Source of the DNA: Dendrocalamus latiflorus | Taxonomy: Eukaryota; Streptophyta; Magnoliopsida; Poales; Poaceae | Reading direction: 5' to 3' | Length of the DNA stretch: 64,000 nt | NCBI GenBank assembly: GCA_017311315.1 | Contig: CM029663.1 | Location: 33,770,622 to 33,834,621, forward strand | Part shown: positions 35,801-47,130 of the stretch, piece by piece | How the letters are laid out: the number at the start of each line of letters is the position of its first letter | Numbering within the stretch: position 1 is the first letter of the stretch | Program-made: the position numbers and the translations under genes | The notes under the pieces: generated by a model | Told to the model about the DNA's origin: nothing | The model's database searches: none | What the model saw: only the letters and a program-made list of their open reading frames with translations

Positions 35801-37000
35801 CATATAAAGCTTGTCGTGTCGGATGGCACAACCAACATTATCATTATTAAAATAAATCAGACACTTTCCGTGTCCAAAATTACAAAAATATCCATCATTA
35901 TTTAATAATGAAATGGAAATTAAGTTTCTTCTCATCGATGGAACATAAAGAACATCATTAAGTTTCATTACAAAACCATTATTCAAAACTAAAGAAACTG
36001 ATCCAATAGCTTGAATTTCGGCTTCCATCCCATTAACCACTCTTAGGCTTCTTTCCCCTCTGAGACTTCTCAACATATGGAATCCCTGCAAAGAATTCGT
36101 AACGTGCACAGAAGCACCAGAATCAATCCACCAAGAATTTATAGGAAAATCAGCATAAAATGCTTCATCAACAAAAGTGATTTCATAAGTACCTTTCTTG
36201 GCGAGCCATTTCAGCCATCCAGGACAATCATCTTTGAAATGATCCTTCAACTGACACAAGTAACATTCACCACTTTTCTTCTGTTCATTTGAGCTCCCAG
36301 GTCCTGAAGCGTTTTTAGGCGCTTTAGGATGCTGTGGGTGCTGTGGCTTCTGATAAGGGGAATAGGTTTGCTCCTTCTTTCCCTTTCCTTTGTAGCCACC
36401 TCTATTTCTAGAGGGACCAACCTTATTTGAGGAGCCGACTTGATTCACAAAATCAGTAGCCCCCTCAGCCTTGAGCCTTTCTTCCTCCTGTGAAACATTA
36501 GCGATCAACTCGCTCATGGTCCACTTGTCCTTAATGGTGTTGTAGTTCACCTTGAAAGCTTCAAATTGCTTGGGAAGAGACATCATAATGTAATGGACAA
36601 CAAAACCATCAGAAATAGCCATGTCCATTGTCTTAAGTCTGGCAGCAATATTGATTATGGTCATAATGTGCTCACGAACATTTCCAGTACCATTGTACTT
36701 AGTGTTCATGAGCCTGTGCATCAGTGTGGTAGCATAAACTTTAGAGGACCCTTTAAAGTGATCCTCGATGGAGGACAAATAGTCTTTTACCCTTTCCTTT
36801 TCAGGGATTGCTCCCCTTATGGCCTCACTAATGGAGTTCTTCATCACAGCAAGTGAAACGCGGTTAGACCGCTCCCACTTCTCAGCATTAGTTTTATATT
36901 CCTTCATTTTGTCATCATAATTGTCCTCTCCTTCAGTAGGAGCGACAGGCTCATCGAATCTGAACGCGTAGTCCAGATCCAAGAGCTGAAAAGTCGTCAT
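32900..37000 (-). pseudogene. Copia gag-pol polyprotein with a single in-frame stop
   Basis: The minus-strand ATG is at 37000. Gag comes first, with CCHC knuckle CYLCQLKDHFKDDC. Protease WWIDSGASVHVT follows. Integrase comes next, with LWHCCLGHISRGRIERL zinc region, HTDICGPF, TFTDDYSRYGY and SDRGGEY acidic residues. The frame stops with TGA at 35009-35011 after NYLHV. The same frame then continues to 32900 through the integrase C-end (SCHFIGYRDRSKGYRFY), reverse transcriptase (GCKWVYKTKRD, SIYGLKQASRQWYLKFD, LYVDDILLAS) and RNase H (YSDADFAGCKDTKKSTSGC, LYCDNQPAVF). In the family this codon is normally Trp (TGG), so one G-to-A change explains the break. All catalytic motifs are otherwise intact. 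Confidence 0.92.
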
Positions 37001-38408
37001 AAGTGTAAACTTCCATTTCTGGAAGTTACTACCATTAAGTGGCTCAATTGCATTAACATGAGCGGAAACGGAAGCAGCTGAAAAAATTTAAAATTTACAT
37101 TAGGAAAATGCATTATTAATTTGCATGAAAATTAATCTTATGTTGGTATGATTAACAACATGCTCATAAGAATTTTTCGCATCACCGTTGGGCAGAAACG
37201 AAAATTTTAACATAATTTGTCGCATGCAATTACAATTAACGTTGGTCAAAGAGTAATAACATGGCGAAAAATGAACATAAAAAATAAACATAATTTATGA
37301 CATGCAATTACAATTAACGTTGGTCAAAAGGTAATAGCATGTAAAATTAAATACAGCCTTCCAATTGAATTTCCCGTTGGTTCCATTCAATTAGGGCAGA
37401 ACATTACGCAGCAGAAAAAGGGCATAATATTTTTCAGCAGCTTAGCAACATTATCCATTAATAATTTCATAAGGGACATCAAATAATCATTAATTGAACA
37501 TGAGATAAACCATAAATGCATGAAATATATGTTGAAATTCACATACATGAAATGTATACTGAAAAACGTAAGATAATGCGCAAAAACCACATTCACAGCC
37601 CACCAAAAATGCCACACGGGCTGCCCAGAAAACATCATGCGCTCAAGGCCCAAAAGAAAATCCCGCAGGCCAAAAGATAAAATCCCGCACAGGGCGGCCC
37701 ACACAAAATTGCATCGGCCCAACTTCAAGCGCGTAGGCCGAAACGCGCGCGCGGCCCACATCCCACAAGGCCCAGTCCGCAGCCCCGCCCCCCTTCATCA
37801 TGGTCGTAAAAAAAACGGACGGCCGGGAGCGATTTTCGCCCGAACAAAAGACATCGCCCCCTCCAAAACCCTAACCCTAATCAAAACCGGCCTCCACCCG
37901 CAAAAAAAGGATCGGGCGGCGGCTGTTCATCAGGCGATGGGGCGGCAGCGGCGCACGCGCGCGGGACGCGGAGGCGATGGCGCACGCGGGACGCGCGGAG
38001 GGGCGGAGCGGCCGCGAGCGGCGCTCCCGGCGCAACGGAGTGGCGCGGGGCGGCGGCCCGAGGCGACACGGCGGCGGCCCGAGCGGCACGGCATCGGCCG
38101 ACGGAGAGCGGCCCCAAGTGGGGTGCCGGCGACGCCACCCAGGGAGCGGCGGCGGCCGGCAGTGCCCGTAAGGCCTCCCCTCAAATTTTTTTTTGTGCTT
38201 GATTTGCTCTTCCCGATCCAAAAAAAAAGAGATTGATCTAGGGATTCTAGGGTTCGGATGGACTAAACATTTGGGGATTTTCTTAAGGTTTTGCATAATA
38301 TCTTTATTCCCCTCCTTCTAAAATTCTTACCCGAGCCAAATAATCCTTAGATCCAAAAAAAACAGTTATCGGGAGATGCTAACTAGGGTTCATGATGCGG
38401 CTAGGGTG
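37001..38408 (-). other. Leader region of copia element 2
   Basis: About 1.4 kb lies between the primer site and the gag ATG. It is AT-rich near gag, with repeated ATGACATGCAATTACAATTA-type blocks (37210 and 37295, about 85 bases apart). It is very GC-rich at 37900-38180. No gene is evident; the long frames on both strands reflect composition. Confidence 0.6.
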
Positions 38409-38420
38409 GCTCTGATACCA
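38409..38420 (-). promoter_or_regulatory. tRNA-Met primer binding site of copia element 2
   Basis: On the minus strand TGGTATCAGAGC lies two bases after the LTR end. It is the canonical copia site complementary to the 3' end of initiator tRNA-Met. Confidence 0.95.
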
Positions 38421-38422
38421 AA

Positions 38423-38874
38423 TGTTCGGTCCTTATCATCATGCACATCACATTATCCACTAGCCTGCCATCTAGAACACCTAGGGTTAGAGGGGTCGGG
38501 AGACTTACGGTCGCCGATGAACGCCATGGAGCGAAGACCCGTGCCTGCGTGATGCAGGCGTGAGGAAGAGTCGGTGAAGGTTGTCCAGAGGGTCGCCGGC
38601 GATGTCCTGTAGCAGCGGCGGCGACAGTCTTCCCGTTGCTCAACAGCGCGAAGTAGATCGGATCTTTAGGGTTTTGTTTGGGGTTTGTGACTCTCACACG
38701 AACACCGTCGTACGGGAGAGGCCAGTACCCATCTTTATATATACGCTGTTGCAACGGGGGACCGTAACCAATATTTGGTAAGGCACCCCCGATCAGGGCG
38801 CTGAAAATCAGTGATACGTGGATTTCCCCACGTCCTTCCTTTTCTGGCTGTTTGGCCTGAGATCAATACCAACA
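38423..38874 (-). repeat. 5' LTR of copia element 2
   Basis: 452 bases, 98-99% identical to 32258-32708 by eye. A TATATATA box lies near 38736. Confidence 0.95.
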
Positions 38875-39238
38875 AAATGGACTTGGCTCAGATCAGGAGA
38901 CCGCCTGCCTCCCCACCATGATATCTTCTACAATGATGGTGATGCCATCCGAGGCACGGCTGGTGTCCGCGCTATTGATCTCAGCGGGCGGTCTCCTGTG
39001 GTAAAGGTCATCTTCAGTCCCGTGTTTAACCGTGAAAGCGATAGGAAGTACCTTGTTCGGGCGCCATTGGGTGACCTCCTTCAGATTTTGGGAGAGTATG
39101 CTAGCTATCCCCACTCAGATGACGACTTGGGACTGCTCAGATGATGACCAGTTATTACAAGAAGATTCCTATTGCCCCGGCGAAGTATCGGTGCACAAGG
39201 TAGATCTTGCTGGACAAAAGGTTACTGAACTAAAGAAC

Positions 39239-40614
39239 TATTGGGATACGAGTAGGCTACATTAGCGTAAATTAAATAAATTTTTTGCCATGTAAACCAG
39301 GAAGTTATGCGATAAGAGATCATAAATCATTACCACTAGACGTGCACTACAGTGGAAGTAGAGTTGAAGCAGCCGATTCAACGAAGAGCACGTCGGTGTA
39401 GTGTTAGTAGTCGATCGTCCTCCTGCCAACTGTTTCCTCCTCGTGATCGTCCCGATCAACGTTGTAGTCGTAGTAGTGCCTCTACCGAAGTCCACACGTT
39501 GAGAGGTAGAACACCGTGCGTCGGTGTGCTAGCACCAACGCGCACGACAGGGGTTATGAGATATGGCGGTTAGAGTTTCGACGGGTGTGTTTCGAGATAC
39601 CTCCCTCAGCCCTGCACCTCTCTTTATATAGCCTCCAATTGAATCCTTATCCGATACGAGTAGAGATCGAATTCCACTCAAAAATTATCATCCGGACCCT
39701 TATCGTTCTAGCCCATTAAGTGTGTGACCCTGTAACTTCATGTATATTTGGCCATGAGCTGAAAACTCCTTTTCGGTCCATAAGTCGACAGCGGTCCCTA
39801 GCAGGACATAACAACTCCCAAATATATATAAAGATCATATCGGACAAACCTATATAGTGCTTATGTACCGATCCTGTTGCCTTATGATACCAGATCAAAC
39901 TCAAAGCAAGAAGTGTGCATCCTATGATAGCTCGATCCTTCACTCGAATCTGCAATGAATTACTCAGTTATTATTGACTCCTCAACCACATTCGGCATGG
40001 CCATGTACTTTCTTAATCCAACCACATTGAGGGGGCCTGGAGATATCTCTCCTATTATATAAGAGGGGCAAATTTCATCTTGATCACTCATATTTCTCCG
40101 CATATTTCATAGTAAACCTAAAAGTTACCTTTATGACCACCCTGTTATGAAGTAGTATTTAGTAACCTCTAAGTAAATTGTTACACATTTGGTAATAATG
40201 ACGATCTCAGGTCCAAGGATTCTACATACACTATGTATGAGACCAACTAATAACACTTAAAAATATAACAATTTTCGCAGTATCTCATGGTGGGTCAATC
40301 CAACATCATGTTCTCTAATATGTGTGCACATTATTGATTTGATATCTCATATCCATGATCCATGAAATATGATCATCAATCAATACATACGCTGATCTGT
40401 AAATTATACTTGTCTCATATAATGATATAAGATCAGGGATAATTTACAATAATATCAAACACATGAATAAAGAATTCCATGAATAAGTCACATACTTGTT
40501 GATCAATATAAAAGACATTTATTCAAGGGACAAAATAATATATTATTTAAAAGATCATAAATATAGAAGTGATATAATCATCTTCATGATTGCCTTTAGG
40601 ACATATCACCAACA
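39239..40614 (-). mobile_element. Solo copia LTR inside the DUF295 gene
   Basis: AGAAC flanks both sides (39234-39238, 40615-40619). The right end is CCAACA; the left is TATTGG, a one-base decay of TGTTGG. On the minus strand it starts TGTTGGTGATATGTCCTAAA and has a GGCTATATAAAGAGAGG promoter-like box near 39625. No internal coding region exists, so it is the product of LTR-LTR recombination. Removing it rejoins the DUF295 frame (ELKN then LRDHALFIG). Confidence 0.88.
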
Positions 40615-40776
40615 AGAACCTGCGCGATCATGCGTTGTTCATCGGTTTCAACGGCGCATTTTTCCTTCACACCAAGGATTTCACTACGTTAACTGCAAAT
40701 TCTGTCTGTTTTACCTATGACTACTATACATATTTTTATTGTCATTTGTCAACGCGTCAACTTGGAGGATGGTATA

Positions 40777-41668
40777 GGCCCTGTTTGGATCCCTCCATCT
40801 AAAGTTTAGTTACTAAAGTTTAGGTCTAAAGTCTCCAAACAAGTAGTCTAAAATTAGATCTAAACTTTAGATAACCCCTAAAAAACACTTTAGACCATTA
40901 GACCACAAAACTGAGCTAAAGTGGTCTAAAGTTTCGGTTAATCCCGGCTCCCGCGCGGAAAAGACGGATTTGCCCTCGTGAAAAATCTTCCTCCCACGAA
41001 AAAAGACTCCACGGGCGGCAACTTCCTTCGCCTCCGCACGAAAAAAATCTCCACGGGCGGACTTCCCCCGCCGATTCCCGCCGAACAGTTTGGTCACTAT
41101 CGAACCAAAAGTAGGCAATGTTCTGGAGAAGTTTAAGAATTAATGCCATTCCGTTAACTTTGTTAGGTTACTTGTAGCCACATAAGAACATGTGCAATAA
41201 TCAGTAGTCAATTTCTCAAATTGCATCAATTATTGATCAAGTACTGGTTTTTTTAACACAATTTTTTCCTCTTGTTTCCCCAAAACATAAGGTACCCTGA
41301 GTTTCCACCTTATGTTTTTCAGATTTTATCCGCAAATCCTACTTGTTTTGGGCGGTCCGTAAACCTCCAGAATTCCTTTGTGATCAATTCATGGCCGTGG
41401 GAGATTTCAAAGAAAAAAAATGATGGGCTCACCCAATGAAACAATTGAAAATCTGAAAGTATAGCTAAATTCTTTTCAGTTTACAGTTACTTCAACGGCT
41501 CAAAAATATCAGGGGTACAAAAGTCCACTTATTGAACCATAACTAAACTTTAGTCTAAGATCCAAACAGTCCTGTGGTCTAAAGTTTAGTGGCTAAAGTT
41601 TAGTTGTCTAAAGTTTAGTCCTCAACTTTAGCCAACTAAACTTTAGACCTGAGAATCCAAACAGGACC
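40777..41668. mobile_element. TIR element inside the DUF295 gene
   Basis: Ends GGCCCTGTTTGGATCC and GAATCCAAACAGGACC are inverted copies, with ATA on both sides (40774-40776, 41669-41671). Subterminal CTAAAGTTTAG motifs repeat at both ends. A second inverted end (GATCCAAACAGTCC, near 41569-41583) lies inside the right side, so the terminus is duplicated. The interior holds a GC-rich patch (40940-41090) with ACGGGCGG repeats. A 3-bp TSD fits PIF/Harbinger or CACTA; the sequence is not typical of either, so the superfamily is open. Confidence 0.65.
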
Positions 41669-41803
41669 ATATAGTCACTGATTTACCATTTTCTGATCCA
41701 CTTCCTGATTGGCCACTTCCAGTTTGGCTCAGGCCTTCATGTCCACGCAAATAAAGGTCAGTACAGAGTTATGTTTCACAAGCTATATATATTCAGATCA
41801 GTA

Positions 41804-41832
41804 GAGGCCGGATTTTATATCCTTTATCTAAA
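41804..41832 (+). mobile_element. 29-base retroposon tail with 17-bp TSD
   Basis: GAGGCCGGATTTTATATCCT followed by TTATCTAAA is flanked by ATATATTCAGATCAGTA at 41787-41803 and again at 41833-41849. The inserted bases match the 3' end of the 29208-30692 retroposon (GAGGCCGGAATGTTATATT...TCTAAAA). It looks like an extremely 5'-truncated insertion of the same retroposon family. Confidence 0.7.
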
Positions 41833-41905
41833 ATATATTCAGATCAGTATATTGTCACTGTCATTTTCATGCTGGAAACTAAGTTGCCCCCTATCAAGAT
41901 TCTGT

Positions 41906-42191
41906 TAGACTACACCATCTTGCGTGGCACATGCATCCGACACGCCATCCAGTCCAACCACAGGATCTTCCCTAACTTACATGTGATCTCTTGTAATCTC
42001 TTTGTTTGGTATGATTTGCATGTAATCTTTTTTTGTTAGGATAGTTGGTTGGCTGATGGTTTCTTTCCTTGCGTGCTAGTGTGCTACCCAAGCAGCATTG
42101 AGTACTTGTACTCTCGTTTGTCAATGAAAAAGATCAAGCGCTGAGTTACTCTCGTTCCGATCACGCCTGATCTCCAAGCGTTGAACTACAC
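41906..42191 (+). repeat. Possible copia LTR remnant
   Basis: TGTTAGACTACACC begins at about 41904. The far end contains TTGTACTCTCGTTTGTCAATGAA, typical of U5 regions of grass copia LTRs, and reaches TTGAACTACACA. It may be the 5' LTR of the broken + strand copia at 45597-47130. No partner LTR was seen. Confidence 0.35.
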
Positions 42192-42195
42192 AAAG

Positions 42196-42587
42196 TGGCG
42201 CTGAGTTAAATTTTTTAGAAATTTAAAATGATTTAATCTGAGTAAAGTAAACATAAAATAATTAAAAAATTATTTTATTTGAGCTCCTGGCAGTCCAAAG
42301 TATTTTCTAGAATTTTCTGATTGTATTTGCTATTTATTTGGCGTTACTTGAATTTCTGGATATTTCTTAAAAGGAAAGACTAATTTAATTCACTGGAAAA
42401 AGTTTTGGGCTAAATCCTTCTTGCCACCCTAGCCCTTCTCTTCTCTCTCTAGCCCGGTCCAGCTCTACCATGCTAGCATGCTTTCTTCTGCCCTTCTCCT
42501 TTTCTCTCTTGGTCCGGCCCAACACCACCTGCCTGCCTACTTTCTTTCTTCCCTTCCCTGGCCCAGCCCATTGAGTTGACCCATTGA

Positions 42588-42627
<40 letters not shown>

Positions 42628-45596
42628 ACTCGGGCTCACTTGTCAGCCGAGTGACGCCTATGTTCTTCGTACTCCTTGAGTCCATCCTTTGCACGACACC
42701 AACGCCACCCTAGTTTGAAGTCTGACCACCACATGCCTTCATTGCCTTTAAATAGCACCCATTGCTCACATCAAAGGACTCACCTTCACCCCCTCTCTCC
42801 AACCCTAGCATGCCTATCCTGGTTGCCCTACCATCTCGTCAAATCAAAGCTTGGGGTCTTTGTCATCATAATACCTTACCCCACGGTGAGTCTTGTCTCT
42901 GTCGATGCCATCATCGGATTCGTCGCTTCGTGTTCCATCCGATGCTTGACTCACCTTCGCCAGGGAGCCTTTGCTCCTATGCCGCGTCGTGAAGCCAAAC
43001 TCTATCACGGCCGCCATGGTCGTAGTCATCACCAATGCTTCTCTGAAGACCATTGGTCCCTACGCTTTGCCCAGCCAGCATTGCCAGAAGCCCAGGATCT
43101 CGATGCGCACCCTCCTGAACCAAACCAAGTTGAGTTTGCCAGATCCATCACTGCCTGAGGTGTCACCGTCGATGTCCTTGACAACCCCACTTGCTAGATT
43201 CGAACCATTGGATGTGTTCACCGTGGCCTGAGGATGCTAGCGATGACCTTGCTGACCTGCTGCTCGCCGTCATTTGCCATCGCCAACAACGAAAATCCAT
43301 CACCGTAGATCTAGCCATGTCACCTGACCATGTGCTCGTCCACATCATCGCATCATCCGATGTGGTTGCCACCTGTGTCCACTACGTAAGTGCCATGCTG
43401 TCACTGATTTGCCACATATGCCAAGCTGGCCTTGGCACATCAGCACTCCATGTAGGTCACCACATCAGTGCCACATCATCAATGCTAGAGCACGTGTCGA
43501 CCATGTCAACTACCACGTCAGCGCACAATAGCCACATCATTGCACTGAAGCACTGTTGCATAGACCGAGTCCATGATAGACTAGCCCTAGTCCATGAGCT
43601 CGGTCCACAGGACAATAAACCCTAGCCACAGAGTAACTTTTTCCTTTCCCTGGATTTTCCAGTTGATTCAATTTCCAAGAGCCCGTTTTCTCTCATACGA
43701 ACTCCAATCAAGCCCGTTCTAGTCTCTAAATTCAAATATCTACTTTATGGTGAATTTTATTTAATTTTTGGAGTTTGTTTGTTCTCTATTTTAGTTTTTA
43801 TTTGGATTTTATCTCTCATTGCGAGTAGACTTTGACACGTTGGAATCGTTTGCCGGGCAAGGAGAAGAAATAGTGCAAGATTAAGATTTCATCAAAGGCA
43901 AGTTGTGCAACCTTAATCATGTTGAATCTAGTTTTTGCAAAATTATTTTGCATTTAATTTATCTTGCATTTCTATTTATTAAAAATACCCAGGATGAAGT
44001 TATCGTCCAGTTAATATCCATCCACCTTGTGCAATTGTATGCCATGATTCATTATCACCCTAGGATGGTTAATATTAGTTGGTCAATACTATAAAACCAA
44101 CATGGGTTGGTTTAGATTGCTTAACCATGCTGTGTTAGTGACATCATTTTGAACTATCAAATTTATACCAACTAATGATATATGAAATTGCTTTGCGAAT
44201 GGCTATGTGCACCGTGTGTTATCAATGATGGCATGTGTTGTACTTTAAAGTCAACGAGTGGATAAATAATATAGATTGGTTTAGTTTAGATTGCTTAACC
44301 TTGTTGGGTTAATAACATCATTTTGGAATATCAAATTTATATCTAACTAATGATATATGGAATTACTTTGTGAATGGCTATGTGCATCGTGTGTTGTCGT
44401 TGATGGCATGTGTTGCACTTTAAAGTCAACGGGTGAATAAATAATTTAGACTAGGACGATTGAAAAAATTGTGTGCTCATGATATTGCAAGCTTTATGAA
44501 TAAGTGTTTAGTTAGAGAATTGGCAAGTATTACCCTGGTCAGTTAAGAACTTAACTTTGTGTGCCATTGAACTGAGCCACATCATACAACACATGAAGTG
44601 CCTAGTTCAATAAGTTACCGAGTTCCGGTATTAACTCGTCAGGTGGAAGGTGTGGATGCATCTTATGGATAGTGTACCATTTACAATCCAACATTGAGCT
44701 TTGGGCCTACTTGCATATGTTGGGATGAGGCTGCCAAGTTTAAACTCAACGGGAGGGGCCAGTATTGCGGCAAAGTTTCTAAAAAGCTTTGTTACAATCA
44801 TCTTAGTTGCACGCCAGAGGAAGCGTGTCATTGGTCGACCCTATGAGTTGATCATATCGTGTGAAAAAAGTTGTACAAGCTCTGCAAAGCATTGATGAAA
44901 CTATTCGAACAGCCATGTCCATGGTCATGGACATGCTCAAGAATTTTACACGAGGGTTAGATTTTATAAACAAAACTGGGAAGGAAAAGCTATAAGGAAC
45001 TGATGGGTGAGCTATGTGCGATAATTTTTACCTTTATTATCTATCATTATTGTTTTTATTAAGTTATTCTTTCAATCTATTTATTGTATTTGCAATTCAA
45101 ATTTAGCTTATGCAAAAATAGCTAGGATAGCCATTTCTTTTGTGATAAGACTTGCATATGTATATTGCATTCTGTATGCACAACTTACTAAGTATTCCAT
45201 GTGCTCATCCTTGCTATATATAATGTTGCTTAGTTGTTGGAGGTCAAAGTCACGTCGCCACTGATGAGTTATTTTCTGAAGAGAATCTTGAAGATCATGG
45301 AAACTAGGTCACGCTACCCTAGCCGGATTGCCTATGGGCATATGAATGGGCTACATTCGAAGTTATATTTATTATGTTCGTTGCTGTTATTCTTCGTAGT
45401 TAAGCCCTGCAAGGTCAATAAATGTAAACTCTGACCATAAGGTCGTAACTCAGTTCCTTAATAATATTTGTTATTTTCTTAGTTATTTATGTACATAGAT
45501 GATATTATATCGATGTTGCCACTGTATGCACTAGCGTGATCCTAGACTAGTGTAGTATACACAGAGTGTCCAAATTTGCATATTTGGGTTCCAACA
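42196..45596 (+). mobile_element. Long gypsy-type LTR (solo or truncated)
   Basis: It shares blocks with 56568-60401: GGTTGGTTTAGATTG, GGAAGCGTGT, AAAGTTGTACAA...CTCTGCA, ACTATTCGAA...GCC, and an end of the form GCACTAG..GAC/CTAGTG.AG.A.TACACAGAG. It ends GGGTTCCAACA at 45596. The left boundary near 42196 is degenerate and no TSD was found. A (CT)n run is at 42589-42624 and a TTTAAATAG box near 42748. Open frames inside it are not recognisable proteins. Confidence 0.6.
44105..44452 (+). repeat. 174-bp tandem duplication within the gypsy-type LTR
   Basis: GGTTTAGATTGCTTAACC occurs at about 44109 and 44283. The following 170 bases (ACATCATTTTG, CTAATGATATATG, GGCATGTGTTG, ACTTTAAAGTCAACG) repeat in the same order with about 10% differences. 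Confidence 0.8.
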
Positions 45597-47130
45597 AGCA
45601 GCAACAACGGTGGCGTCAACTACTCCAGCAACAACCATCACTTTCATTGAAACCACGATAGCAATGGCAATATGGCGACAACAATCAGGACCACTTCCCC
45701 AACAATGGCCCCTAGCCATCGGTCTTCAATACATGGACCAACAATGTGCAAATGTGGCCATTCCAATCACAACTGTCTTGGCACCTAGCTACATGGCTTC
45801 TTGGCCTGCGACCATCGCCTTTGGCCCCACATGCATTTGTAGCCTTGCTACCCCAGCAGCCACACTACCCACACCACTTGAGCAATCTACTGTGCAAGTG
45901 CCGTGGTAGGTACCCCCTTCCCTATCATCTGCCACATCGTTGTGGGACCAGCAGTCATTGGCGAGTGCCTTCAACACTATGATGTTGATGCCTCCGTCCA
46001 GCGACAACTGGTACATGGATTCAGACGCCTCCACTCACATCACAGTCGATCCTGGTAATCTCCTTTTCACCCACCCTCCCAACCCCTCCATCGGCCACAT
46101 GTCCTTCTCTACCATTTTCCATCCTTTTCATTTTAACAATGTTCTTATCCCTCCAAACATTGTGAAGAACCTTATTTTCATCCGCCATTCACTTCTGATA
46201 AGCATTGTTCTATTGAATTTGATCCCTATGGTATTTTTGTGAAGGATCTTCGAACCACGAACGAGATTGTCAGCTGCAATAGTTCTGGGGCAGCTGTATC
46301 CTTTTTTATTCCCACACATCGCCTTCGCCACCAGCACGATGTCAGCCACTCTCTGGTACTCGTGCCTTGGCCATCTTGGTCATCGCAGCCTCTCCCGTCT
46401 AGCTAGTTCTCTTTCTCTACCGTGTAATAAACTAGTACCAGATACTTCAGTTTGTCATGCTTGTTAACTCGGTCGCCACATTTGGCTACCATTTGCTTCT
46501 TCTACTTCTCGTACAAGCAAAATCTTTGATTTGGTACATTGCGACTTGTGGATGTCTTCTATCTATAGTATTTCTTGCTTTAAGTATTATCTTGTCATCC
46601 GTGAAGATTTTAGCCACTATCTATGGACCTTTCGTCTATGCCTCAAGTCTGATGTATTTTCTACTCTAACCAACATTTATGCCTACGCTCGCACCCAATT
46701 TGACACTAGTGTCAAAAGTGTGCAATGCGAAATGGTGGTGAGTTTGACAACGCAAATGCCCGCATGCTCTTCCTTGCTAATGGCAGTAGCCTCCGTATCT
46801 CTTGCCCCAACACATCTAGCCCCTCATTTGGTCTCTTGTGTTTTCCTTGGATATCCTTCTAATCACAAAGGGTATCGCTATCTTGATCTCTTCACGAATT
46901 GCATTACCATCTCTCGTCATGTCATATTCGATGGATCCTCTTTTCCCTTTGCCGAGTTGCCTTCCCCACATCATGCTTCTGATTTTGATTTCCTAGATGA
47001 CATCTCCATTGCTTCGTTCTACTTGCCTCCGATTTCTATTCCGGTTGTCGTACCTCCTGCTGCGGTGGTGTCACTCCCATCTCGGGAACTCTCACTAGGA
47101 GTACTACTAGATCTACAAGCTAAACATAAA
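45597..47130 (+). pseudogene. Broken copia gag-pol fragment
   Basis: On the + strand an Asn/Gln-rich gag end leads to a protease motif WYMDSDASTHITVDPGNLLF (the active DSG is DSD). It continues through GAG-pre-integrase (SATLWYSCLGHLGHRSLSRL...VCHAC), the start of integrase (HCDLWMSS, REDFSHYLWTFRL) and the integrase C-end (SCVFLGYPSNHKGYRYLDLF, RHVIFDGSSFPF). The integrase core with its catalytic acids is deleted, and the frame shifts several times. No reverse transcriptase follows. It begins exactly where the gypsy-type LTR ends. Confidence 0.8.

Larger units (their letters stand above)
32258..38874 (-). mobile_element. Young, nearly intact Ty1/copia retrotransposon (element 2)
   Basis: LTRs at 32258-32708 and 38423-38874 begin TGTT and end CCAACA. 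The TSD is AAATG on both sides (32253-32257, 38875-38879). By eye the LTRs differ by six substitutions and one 1-base indel over about 451 bases (roughly 1.3%). At the commonly used grass rate this implies insertion of the order of half a million years ago. A perfect tRNA-Met primer site and a polypurine tract are present, and the polyprotein is open except for one stop codon. It disrupts the DUF295 gene. Confidence 0.95.
31581..41754 (+). pseudogene. F-box/DUF295 gene broken by three insertions and frameshifts
   Basis: Exonic pieces on the + strand are 31581-32257, 38875-39238, 40615-40776 and 41669-41754. The first has an F-box-like start (RRSHIPPDLLVNVLGLLEIP) and DUF295 repeats (YHVALPDPPFRRRYIVGSSHG). 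Later pieces carry ARVGDDK, HDIFYNDGDAIRG, VSVHKVDLAGQKVTELKN, HALFIGFNGAFFLHTKDF and finally DWPLPVWLRPS. A copia (32258-38874), a solo LTR (39239-40614) and a TIR element (40777-41668) separate the pieces, each at its own TSD. Frame also shifts in a run of Cs near 31965, near 32075, and near 39115 beside a 22-base local duplication (CTCAGATGAYGAC twice). DUF295 proteins form a large, fast-evolving family in grasses. This copy cannot encode a normal protein. Confidence 0.85.

Noticed and set aside
37867..37890. Telomere-like AACCCTAACCCTAA
   Set aside because: Only about two units are present; too short to be an interstitial telomere array.
37877..38296. Long overlapping frames on both strands in a GC-rich patch
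   Set aside because: They lie in the untranslated leader of copia element 2, and all frames are open because of base composition.
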